Of a stretch of DNA of 64,000 nucleotides, positions 22,955 through 33,138 are shown one piece after another. Location of the stretch: positions 122,216,989 to 122,280,988 of the forward strand of contig CM076848.1 of NCBI GenBank assembly GCA_039519185.1, written 5' to 3'. The position numbers and the translations under genes were made by a program. This DNA comes from Astragalus membranaceus (Eukaryota; Streptophyta; Magnoliopsida; Fabales; Fabaceae). Under the pieces are notes generated by a model. The model did no database searches and had not been told where the DNA came from. It worked only from the letters and a program-made list of their open reading frames with translations. Position 1 is the stretch's first letter. Each line of letters begins with the position of its first letter.

Positions 22955-25570
22955 TGTAACACCCCCTTTCTACCCCATGTTTTACACGTCACTTATCAGA
23001 GTAAAAATTTTTCGCAAAATTTAATTTAACTAATAGAAAGGAAATGCCACGTCGTCATTAACAACAGAACGTCAACTTGCACTCATTAAATTTGCGCAAT
23101 CATCGTCATAAAAATTTTAACCATCACTCGTCATAAAAATTAAACTCCAAGAGCTAAGTCACAGCGGAATAAAACAATACTCACTAAATACCACTCAAAC
23201 ACGCCTCACACCTTCAATAAAAATATTAAACAATTTATTATTTAAAACAACAATTTAAATCACGCCCCCTAGGTGTCACGGTATCAAAGAGCGACTCGAC
23301 AGACATCCCAATAGCTATAAAGGAAGGCAGCATGTCCTTCACTCGCAGTTACCTGCAGCGTTGCCACAATAGAGCAACATTCCAAGCAGAAGGGGTGAGA
23401 ATTTTCAACAAAACATAATTAAGCATACAGTAGAGTATATGAGCAACCTATCACACAACATCATCATTATCATCAGCTTCATCGTCGTTACACACAAAAC
23501 CAAAGTCATCATCACATCACCAGCCATAAACAAAGAAAATGTATGCGCATGAAAATGCAACCCACACCTGGGCATATGCATGATGGTACCATACTCGTCA
23601 TAAATAGCCACTTGGGCACATCGTCACTGGTTTTCGTCAATAAGAGGCCGAAGCCTATTCGTCATAATATGCACATGCTATGAGACACTATGGACACATG
23701 TGCAATCACCAATTTCAACTCGCCCGGAGTACTCGTCATTGTCGTCATAAAAACACTAATATAGTGTACTCGTCATAACTACCATAATAATATCACATCT
23801 TTCTCATAAACATCCCATCCAAAAATTAGAGTAACAACGTCCTTAAATCTTAAATAACAATACCTTAAAATTTAAGTGACACGCCATTTAAATTTAATTA
23901 ACTACGCGTTAACAATTCAAGTGACAACCTATATATATAAAAAAATTCGAGTACAACTTGTTTAAATTTTTGGACAAACATCTCATTTTCAACATCACAA
24001 CTACACTTGAGAAAAACAGTGTGGAAAACAGCGGTATTTTTTTTGAGTCCAAAAACAGCATCAAATTAGTGGCCATTTTGCGCAAACAGCAGTAAGGAAA
24101 TAGCACAATTTTTACACCCAAAAACAGCGCTTTACTTTTGTAAATTAGTAGCGCATTTCTTTCATAAACAGCAACTCTTTTATATAAAAAAAATAACAGC
24201 AAGACAGCACCTTTTTATTTAGATAAATGACCCCCTTTTATTTTGATAAACAGCAAATTTTTATTTGATAAACAGCAAACTTTTATTTGAAAAACAGCAC
24301 ATTTTTTTTTATTTGATAAAAACAGCAAACAGCAACACATTTAAATGACAAACAGCAACATTTCGAAATTGACATACAGCAGCACTTTAATTCTGCAAAC
24401 TGCAACATTTTAATGGGCAAACAGCAACATTTCGAAATTGACATACAGCAGCACTTTAATTTCTGCAAACAGCAACATTTTAATGGACAAACAGCACATT
24501 TCGAAATTGACATACAGCAGCACTTTAATTCTGCAAACAGCAACATTTTTATGGGCAAACAGCAACATTTCGAAATTGACATACAGCAGCACTTTAATTT
24601 CTGCAAACAGCAACATTTTAATGGACAAACAGCACATTTCGAAATTGACATACAGCAGCACTTTAATTCTGCAAACAGCAACATTTTAATGGGCAAACAG
24701 CAACATTTCGAAATTGACATACAGCAGCACTTTAATTTCTGCAAACAGCAACATTTTAATGAACAAACAGCAACATTTCTTTTACCAAAACAGCATACAG
24801 CAGCACTTTAATTCCAGGGACAGCAACATCGTTTATTTTAAATTTCTTGGAGTCATTCAAACAATTATACTCATATCACCCAATTTATCAAAGTTGCATT
24901 TCCAACACCAACAATTCACCAAACATAGAAATTAACCACACCACATTCACCAAGAATTCGAAATTCATCTCCTCACCTCCTAATACAATTCGCATATCAA
25001 CATCAATAATTCAAATCTTTCATCCATCATAACATACACATCCCTAAAATCATCACAACATCTAAACCCCATACAACCCACCATATACCCAATTATATTT
25101 AATTGAAAACGCTCACCCTTACCTTAGATTAGGAGAGCACCACTTCCTTGAGAAGGTCACCTACAGAACCTCAGCAACAATGGCGCCTCTTCCCTCCTCC
25201 TGATTCGCGAACTCTCCTCCTCTCCTCTTCTCCCTTGTGAAGTCGCGAAACCTCCCCTCCCCCTCCTTGGGATTTGCGCCGCCCCCACCCTCCTTTCCTC
25301 TCTCTATTTCGCAATTCTCCTTTCTTTTCTCAAATGAACCCCAAAACCTAATTTTTCACTTTAAATATGTGTGGGCTTGGATTGCGGGCTTTCCCGCAGC
25401 TTAAGCCCAACTTATTTTCAACACCACCTCCAATTACTATACTACTCCTTAATTAATTAAAATCCTTATAATCACTTTAATAAATAATAAATAATAATTA
25501 TATTATTATTTCTCACCCAATTTCATCTAATTAATTAATTAAATTAATTTATTATTTTTGGGGTGTTACA
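22955..25570 (-). repeat. Element B LTR (3' LTR in its own orientation)
   Basis: TGTAACACCCCC...GGGGTGTTACA on the + strand, 2616 bp. It contains numerous CGTCAT phrases (23050-23780), the 69-bp tandem array (24330-24810) and a pyrimidine-rich block (25180-25330). The open frames of 60-153 codons lie in repeats and are not supported as genes. Confidence 0.9.
24330..24810. repeat. 69-bp tandem array in the element B LTR
   Basis: Units carry TTTCGAAATTGACATACAGC at 24361, 24431, 24499, 24568, 24637 and 24706, a spacing of 68-70 bp. Two alternating variants (ACAGCAACATTTC and ACAGCACATTTC) make a 138-bp higher-order unit. Because 69 is a multiple of three, long frames stay open on both strands; the 132- and 153-codon frames are a consequence of this periodicity. 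Confidence 0.85.
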
Positions 25571-26154
25571 ACTCTCCCCCACTTAAAGGAATTTCGTCCT
25601 CGAAATTTTTTTTTTTTTACCCGCCAAGGCTAACACTCTCCCACCAACGACTGAGCCATCTGGACAACTAGTGTTATCTATCATGCTGATCACCATTTCT
25701 CTGATTACCGGCGGTAAGTGATTGGGCGGTCGTCCCTCCTACTTATTCAGCCAGGTAACTTTGAGAAATAACAACCAGACACATCCTCCCCCTAAGGATC
25801 TCTGATAGGGATTTGAGCGTAAACACGTTGGTACCACGTGATTACCCCCAAGCTCTATTAAAGTTCCTTCCCAACACGACATGCTAAGACTTCGCTGCGC
25901 TACTCTGATAACTAGCTTGCGTTCTACCTCACTCATCTACCCTTAAGGATAATCAAATACATCAATCATCACAGCATCACAATGAAATTTGCAGAGTGCA
26001 TAACAATTGCAAAACAAGCCACATAATCAACAACACGACAACAACAGCAACAACATCAACAAACAACAACAATAACATTAACGACTAACTTTGCCACCCA
26101 GGTGACATCAACGACGACAAAACCACAACATCGGCCATAGGCCTACAGCACAAA

Positions 26155-26345
26155 ATCCATCAAAACATTTCGGGCCATTCAGCGGTACCCTCAGCAAAAC
26201 AACGTGGGCCATATCGGCGCTACCCACGACACAACAATGTGGGCCATATCGGCGCTACCCACAACAACAACAACATAACTTGGGCCATTCAGCGGTACCC
26301 AAGACAACACAACAACCATGTGGGCCATTCGGCGTTACCCACGAC
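26155..26345. repeat. GTGGGCCATATCGGCGCTACCCAC-type repeat block
   Basis: Five units of about 35-45 bp: GGGCCATTCAGCGGTACCC (26172, 26282), GGGCCATATCGGCGCTACCC (26209, 26241) and GGGCCATTCGGCGTTACCC (26322). Each carries an inverted GGG...CCC pair, so each could fold into a hairpin. Confidence 0.7.
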
Positions 26346-27978
26346 ACAACAACAACAGCATCAACAACGACAACAACATAGACCATAACGACATAGGCGA
26401 CAACAACATGGAAGACAACATGGCAACAACCTAAGCACAACATGGCAACTTAGAGGCTCAACCAATAATTAACAACTTAGCAACTTAATCATTTATTATC
26501 GAAGCAGTTAAGGAAGTCAAGGCAACATCAAAAGTTAACTCAAGGAAGCTCGCAAACAGTGTCAGTGCACACTTTAAATTTTTAAGGCTTCCAAAATCAC
26601 GCAGTACAACTATAAGGAATGTGGCAGTCCAAACCAATTCAAGGAAACTCAGTGAGCAACATTAACGTGCAATTAAAGCATATTTCAGCAAAACCTCATG
26701 CAAGGTCAGTTTCCATTTATTAAAATTTAATTTTCAACGTCAATATCGGTATCCCACCATAAATTGTTCATTGGATGTTTCAAAAGCAACTTTCAAAATT
26801 TCTTCACTTTTTTTGACCACAAACCACAAAATGGGACAACTCATAAAAATAGGGACAGTCAGTAACCAAAACAGGTACAACTCAGAAAATAGCAGCAGTG
26901 TACAAAGTAGGGACAGTAACAGTTATTGTTGGAAACCGTGACGGCGGTCTCTGGAAACAGCAACAACGACTTTCAAAGACAGCAACAATAATATTTTTTT
27001 TTTTTTGAAAACGGCGACAACCATTACTTTTAGGAACAGCAATATTTATTTTTAGAACCAGCAACATCTTATAACAGCAATAGTAAAACAACACTTAAAA
27101 CAGTAGCAGCGTTTAAATAAAACGGCAACAACATTTCTAAATGCACAGCAACAACATTTAAATAATATAGCCACAACATTTTGAATAATAACAGTAATTT
27201 AAATAAAACCGCAACAGCAATGGCAATTCAGAACAGCAACAACATTTACCATTTAAACAGCCACAACAATAACATTTTAAAACAGCAATAACTCAAAATA
27301 ATCCACGAAGCAAGGTCAACTAAGTGCATAAGATTACAGTTAACATTTAAAACCTTGTTACAACTGGTCAGTTCCAAACGAACAGTTACACTAACATTTA
27401 ACATTAACATTTAATTCAACACGGTGCACCTTTTACATTTTAAATCGTAACACAATTGGCCAAACCCATTCATAAAGCACTTAGCTCGTAGCTTCATCGT
27501 GCGAACAAAACATGCTATGGTAAAAACTCCACACAGGATCAGTGTCCATTTATCAAAATAAATTCCAATGCCAAACATCTAAAATCATACTGTGCAATTA
27601 CAAGAGCACGAGAGTACATGGCAATTTAACATCTAACAACAAACAGCAATTAATTGAGTACGTCGTAGAGTACACCAAGCTCAATGCCAAACCAAAACAT
27701 ATGTGAGCATTTAAACAACAGGGCAATTCATTTAGAAGCATGCAACAAGGAGGTCAACGATAGGACCACAAACACGACACAATTTCACACGTAGAAACAC
27801 AACATAACACGCAATACCAGTGGGAGCATCTCCCCCACTAGTTCCTTACCGTTAGCAGCATTCGTTTTACCTTCACCTGCAGAAATATTACTACACACAA
27901 ATGGTGGTTAGGACAAAACACACCAGTTGGTCGTTAACCGACACAACGACTCGACGACTTGGCCGGACAGACCGAACT

Positions 27979-27990
27979 GCTCTGATACCA
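27979..27990 (-). other. Primer-binding site of element B
   Basis: TGGTATCAGAGC on the minus strand, four bases from the LTR at 27995; the same site and spacing as element A. Confidence 0.85.
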
Positions 27991-27994
27991 CTAA

Positions 27995-30610
27995 TGTAAC
28001 ACCCCCTTTCTACCCCATGTTTTACACGTCACTTATCAGAGTAAAAATTTTTCGCAAAATTTAATTTAACTAATAGAAAGGAAATGCCACGTCGTCATTA
28101 ACAACAGAACGTCAACTTGCGCTCATTAAATTTGCGCAATCATCGTCATAAAAATTTTAACCATCACTCGTCATAAAAATTAAACTCCAAGAGCTAAGTC
28201 ACAGCGGAATAAAACAATACTCACTAAATACCACTCAAACACGCCTCACACCTTCAATAAAAATATTAAACAATTTATTATTTAAAACAACAATTTAAAT
28301 CACGCCCCCTAGGTGTCACGGTATCAAAGAGCGACTCGACAGACATCCCAATAGCTATAAAGGAAGGCAGCATGTCCTTCACTCGCAGTTACCTGCAGCG
28401 TTGCCACAATAGAGCAACATTCCAAGCAGAAGGGGTGAGAATTTTCAACAAAACATAATTAAGCATACAGTAGAGTATATGAGCAACCTATCACACAACA
28501 TCATCATTATCATCAGCTTCATCGTCGTTACACACAAAACCAAAGTCATCATCACATCACCAGCCATAAACAAAGAAAATGTATGCGCATGAAAATGCAA
28601 CCCACACCTGGGCATATGCATGATGGTACCATACTCGTCATAAATAGCCACTTGGGCACATCGTCACTGGTTTTCGTCAATAAGAGGCCGAAGCCTATTC
28701 GTCATAATATGCACATGCTATGAGACACTATGGACACATGTGCAATCACCAATTTCAACTCGCCCGGAGTACTCGTCATTGTCGTCATAAAAACACTAAT
28801 ATAGTGTACTCGTCATAACTACCATAATAATATCACATCTTTCTCATAAACATCCCATCCAAAAATTAGAGTAACAACGTCCTTAAATCTTAAATAACAA
28901 TACCTTAAAATTTAAGTGACACGCCATTTAAATTTAATTAACTACGCGTTAACAATTCAAGTGACAACCTATATATATAAAAAAATTCGAGTACAACTTG
29001 TTTAAATTTTTGGACAAACATCTCATTTTCAACATCACAACTACACTTGAGAAAAACAGTGTGGAAAACAGCGGTATTTTTTTTGAGTCCAAAAACAGCA
29101 TCAAATTAGTGGCCATTTTGCGCAAACAGCAGTAAGGAAATAGCACAATTTTTACACCCAAAAACAGCGCTTTACTTTTGTAAATTAGTAGCGCATTTCT
29201 TTCATAAACAGCAACTCTTTTATATAAAAAAAATAACAGCAAGACAGCACCTTTTTATTTAGATAAATGACCCCCTTTTATTTTGATAAACAGCAAATTT
29301 TTATTTGATAAACAGCAAACTTTTATTTGAAAAACAGCACATTTTTTTTTATTTGATAAAAACAGCAAACAGCAACACATTTAAATGACAAACAGCAACA
29401 TTTCGAAATTGACATACAGCAGCACTTTAATTCTGCAAACTGCAACATTTTAATGGGCAAACAGCAACATTTCGAAATTGACATACAGCAGCACTTTAAT
29501 TTCTGCAAACAGCAACATTTTAATGGACAAACAGCACATTTCGAAATTGACATACAGCAGCACTTTAATTCTGCAAACAGCAACATTTTTATGGGCAAAC
29601 AGCAACATTTCGAAATTGACATACAGCAGCACTTTAATTTCTGCAAACAGCAACATTTTAATGGACAAACAGCACATTTCGAAATTGACATACAGCAGCA
29701 CTTTAATTCTGCAAACAGCAACATTTTAATGGGCAAACAGCAACATTTCGAAATTGACATACAGCAGCACTTTAATTTCTGCAAACAGCAACATTTTAAT
29801 GAACAAACAGCAACATTTCTTTTACCAAAACAGCATACAGCAGCACTTTAATTCCAGGGACAGCAACATCGTTTATTTTAAATTTCTTGGAGTCATTCAA
29901 ACAATTATACTCATATCACCCAATTTATCAAAGTTGCATTTCCAACACCAACAATTCACCAAACATAGAAATTAACCACACCACATTCACCAAGAATTCG
30001 AAATTCATCTCCTCACCTCCTAATACAATTCGCATATCAACATCAATAATTCAAATCTTTCATCCATCATAACATACACATCCCTAAAATCATCACAACA
30101 TCTAAACCCCATACAACCCACCATATACCCAATTATATTTAATTGAAAACGCTCACCCTTACCTTAGATTAGGAGAGCACCACTTCCTTGAGAAGGTCAC
30201 CTACAGAACCTCAGCAACAATGGCGCCTCTTCCCTCCTCCTGATTCGCGAACTCTCCTCCTCTCCTCTTCTCCCTTGTGAAGTCGCGAAACCTCCCCTCC
30301 CCCTCCTTGGGATTTGCGCCGCCCCCACCCTCCTTTCCTCTCTCTATTTCGCAATTCTCCTTTCTTTTCTCAAATGAACCCCAAAACCTAATTTTTCACT
30401 TTAAATATGTGTGGGCTTGGATTGCGGGCTTTCCCGCAGCTTAAGCCCAACTTATTTTCAACACCACCTCCAATTACTATACTACTCCTTAATTAATTAA
30501 AATCCTTATAATCACTTTAATAAATAATAAATAATAATTATATTATTATTTCTCACCCAATTTCATCTAATTAATTAATTAAATTAATTTATTATTTTTG
30601 GGGTGTTACA
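27995..30610 (-). repeat. Element B LTR (5' LTR in its own orientation)
   Basis: 2616 bp, essentially identical to 22955-25570 at an offset of 5040; I found one substitution (28131). Its own copy of the 69-bp array lies at 29370-29850. Confidence 0.9.
29370..29850. repeat. 69-bp tandem array, second LTR copy
   Basis: An exact counterpart of 24330-24810 with no visible unit gain or loss between LTRs. Such arrays often change length, so this also suggests recent insertion. Confidence 0.85.
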
Positions 30611-30615
30611 CTGGT

Positions 30616-31111
30616 TGTTCGCAGGGAGCCTCGGATGAGTTTTGGACATCGCACGGATCGTGCGCCTAAGGAGCACGGATCATGCGCTCTGTTCGGTGTA
30701 AAATCTTTTAAGTCTCTCAGGCACGAACGGGTCGTGCGCCCCTGGGCACGGACCGTGCGTGGTCTTCGGGTACCCTCTTTGAAAATGTGTTTTAGGCCAT
30801 TCCAAACGGTTCCAATTGCATTCCAATCCCTTCCCCAACCTCACCCAATGATGTTATGATGCTATTACTATGAAATTGATTATGATTGATGTTAGCTTAA
30901 TGTTCTAAATCATGTTAATGTTTTGAGGTTAATTGTGATCAAGTTAAGTTCATTGTATGAAGTTGATTGTCGTGTTATGATTATGCTGAGTGTGATTGAT
31001 ATGATCATGTTTGGACCGAATGTTTAATGGGTTGGATTAAGTAGATTAGTAATCACGAGAGAGATCACTTTATGATAAGACAAGACGGACTAAGGACCCT
31101 AATGTTAAGTA
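30616..31111 (+). mobile_element. Gypsy LTR copy 2, part 2
   Basis: Resumes the sequence of copy 1 (6895-7398) after element B, with a few substitutions, and stops abruptly at 'aatgttaagta' where CACTA-type sequence begins. Confidence 0.75.
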
Positions 31112-31861
31112 TAAAATCCGCCGGAAATGTTAAAAATCCGCCGGTAAATCCGCTGGAACGTTTTGAAATTCCTATAAATAAAACTTTCTCCTACACTCTT
31201 CTCATTCTCTCATTTCACTCTTTATGTCCTTCTCACTTTCTCCTACACTCTTCTACATTTCTTTTGTTCTTCCTTCTCATTCATCACTTATTCATTCTTT
31301 TTTTTTTGACCAAACACTTATTCATTCTTATTTCTTCTTTCTCATATACTCTTCAAACTTAATTAAATTTCTTTACATATCTATTTTCTATATTTCCCAT
31401 TTCTTCTTCCTTCTCACTTCTTCTTATTTCTTCATTCACATACTCTCATCTATTCTTATTTCTTATCACTTATTCATTCTTATTCTCTCCTATATTATTT
31501 TTCCATACTCTCTTTCATATATTCTTTTTTTTGGCACAACTCTCTTTCATTCTTATTCATTCTAATTTCTCTATTACTTCTCATTCTATTCTATATAATT
31601 TTTTTCTCATATTCTAATTTATTTTTTATTACTTCTTATTTAATTAAAATTCAAAATTCGAAAAAAATAAAAAAAAATTAAAAAAAATTAAAAAAATTAA
31701 ATTTTTTTAAAAAAGTCCGCCGGTAATTCAAAAAATTTACCGGCGGATTTTTTGAATTACCGGCGGATTTTTAAAAAAATTTTTTTTTTTTTTAAAATCC
31801 GCCGGAAACGCACATTTCCGGCGGATTTTGGCCGCCGGTAATCCAGGAATTTCTTGTAGTG
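31112..31861 (-). mobile_element. Truncated non-autonomous CACTA element
   Basis: The right terminus, read inward on the minus strand, is CACTACAAGAAATTCC, the typical CACTA (En/Spm) end. Subterminal AATCCGCCGG/CCGGCGGATT repeats occur at both sides (31112-31160 and 31715-31835). The left side starts in the inverted-repeat part but lacks the first about 33 bases including CACTA, so it is truncated and no 3-bp duplication can be confirmed. The middle (31190-31640) is a CT-rich low-complexity stretch; no transposase is present. Confidence 0.75.
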
Positions 31862-32526
31862 AATGTTCGAGATTTGGAACTTCCGAGGGACTCTTGTGGC
31901 CAGGATCCATGAGGCGAATGGATGCAGAGTGGATCTTGATCCGGGGGAGTGACTCCTTATGTGCCTTCTTTCCTTGTGCCTTCGATGTTTGTGTCCCCTT
32001 CTGTGAGGGCTTTAGGAGTGGTTCGCCAAGGAGTAGCTTTCAATGTAACTGAAGCTTGAGTTCATGTCGGAATGACTATTAGAGGAATGGTTTGGGCTTG
32101 GTGACCAAGCTCTTCACCTCTTGTCCTCGCAATGTCTGCTTTTGTTCCTCCCCGGCAGTGTTGGTGACCGAGCTCTTCACCTCTTGTCCTCGCAATGTCT
32201 GCTTTTGTTCCTCCCCGGTGGTGATGGTGGAGGTGCTTGGGAAGCGCCTGACAACATCGTCTTCTCTTGTTGAATCATAACATTGATACATATATTCAAG
32301 GCTTCCTTTTCAGCCCTAAGGTGTTCTGCGAACTCGACCCCTACCGCGACGCTTGCTTGGAATTCCACGCTATGCTCCTATGGTTCTTGATGAACGCTTT
32401 GAGGAGGGTTCTATGGAGGTCCATTAAAAGGCCCCTGAGGAGGTGGAGGAGGGTTACCCTTTCTTGAAAAGGGGTTCCTTTCAGGGGAGAAGGGTCTCTC
32501 CTCACACTATTTCTGGTAGTGACCAT
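31862..32526 (-). pseudogene. Tat-lineage gypsy gag fragment
   Basis: Minus-strand frame beginning MVTTRNSVRRDPSP at 32526, about 50 bases after a primer-binding site. It continues in another frame at about 32368 (EHLRAEKEALN, then a Pro-rich linker). This matches the position and style of a gag N-terminus in Tat-lineage elements. A 63-bp segment is duplicated in tandem at about 32098-32220. Frame breaks and truncation by the CACTA element at 31861 make it non-functional. Confidence 0.55.
32098..32220. repeat. Tandem duplication of about 63 bp
   Basis: Two copies of a unit beginning GTGACC(A/G)AGCTCTTCACC and ending CTCCCCGGYRGTG, back to back within the Tat-like gag remnant. Confidence 0.85.
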
Positions 32527-32576
32527 GTGTGTGGTCTTCGAAAGTCATTATGGAGGTACATGAACGTTTTACCGAA

Positions 32577-33138
32577 GCCCCCACGGTGGGTGCCAAATGT
32601 TGATTTTAAACTTTGCACAACGGTGGATCTTCTCCACGTACGGTGGTTGATGGCTTCACGTCTCCACGCAGGGAGGTGTCCCTGCAAAGACACTCTGATG
32701 CATGAGTCAGTATTAGGTCGTAAAATAAGAGGAGGGCAATATCAGAATTTAGTAAAGCTGAAAAGCATAATAAACCCGAAGGATGGAGACCCCTATTTAT
32801 AGAATACCTCCCAGAAATCCTAGGAGCCAAGAGGTGAACCCTAACAGCCGGTGATCTTCGCTTATTTAGGCGAAAATTACCGCATGAGCAGTTAATGTGT
32901 TTGGGGCGAGATATTCACTTATAATGGTGTTGTTGCTTCTCTAGCATGTTTGAGGGATGGAGAGGCAGAATTAGGGTTTAGTTCGTCCTCGAGTGAGAGG
33001 GTTCTACTTGGGGTAGGACTCGAAACCCCCTTAGGAACTCGGTATCTGCTGCCGTTTTTCTTATCATTCTTCTCAGACCGATTCTATCTATGAGTGCTCA
33101 GTTCCTTATCTACCGTGATAGGGGTCAATCGCGCAGTC
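32577..33138 (-). mobile_element. Tat-lineage LTR with primer-binding site
   Basis: On the minus strand the sequence TGGCACCCACCGTGGGGG (32579-32596) fits the primer-binding site style of Tat/Retand elements. The LTR then begins at 32598 (+ strand TGTTGATTTT). The right limit is uncertain; a TG/CA end at about 33138 (GCGCAGTCA) is my best guess, giving about 540 bp. No partner LTR is in the window. Confidence 0.5.

Larger units (their letters stand above)
25571..27994 (-). mobile_element. Element B interior, no coding capacity
   Basis: 2424 bp of A/C-rich DNA (sense strand G/T-rich). From its 5' end on the minus strand: primer-binding site, a leader matching element A (about 27994-27740), then low-complexity CAACAACA-rich DNA. 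A block of GGGCCATTCAGCGGTACCC-like units lies at 26155-26345, and the 3' box at 25571-25610. No zinc knuckle, DSG protease or RT motif is visible. Confidence 0.8.
22950..30615 (-). mobile_element. Element B: coding-free LTR retrotransposon, very recent
   Basis: A complete insertion with the 5-bp target duplication CTGGT (22950-22954 and 30611-30615). The LTRs are 22955-25570 and 27995-30610, 2616 bp each; the interior is 25571-27994. On the minus strand the primer-binding site TGGTATCAGAGC (27979-27990) follows the 5' LTR, and GAGGACGAAATTCC plus AAGTGGGGGAGAGT precedes the 3' LTR. I saw only one LTR difference (A at 23091, G at 28131). No gag-pol motif occurs in the 2424-bp interior. It splits LTR copy 2, and the empty site is visible at 6886-6906 in copy 1. 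It belongs to the same clade as element A (shared leader and 3' box). Confidence 0.93.

Noticed and set aside
24283..24744. Cys-rich 153-codon minus-strand frame (and its copy at 29323-29784) as a secreted peptide gene
   Set aside because: It is the 69-bp tandem array read in an open frame; equally long frames exist on the other strand, there is no domain, and it is part of an LTR.
31072..31565. Phe/Ser/Leu-rich frames as membrane proteins
   Set aside because: CT-rich low-complexity filling of a CACTA element, with several overlapping frames open at once.
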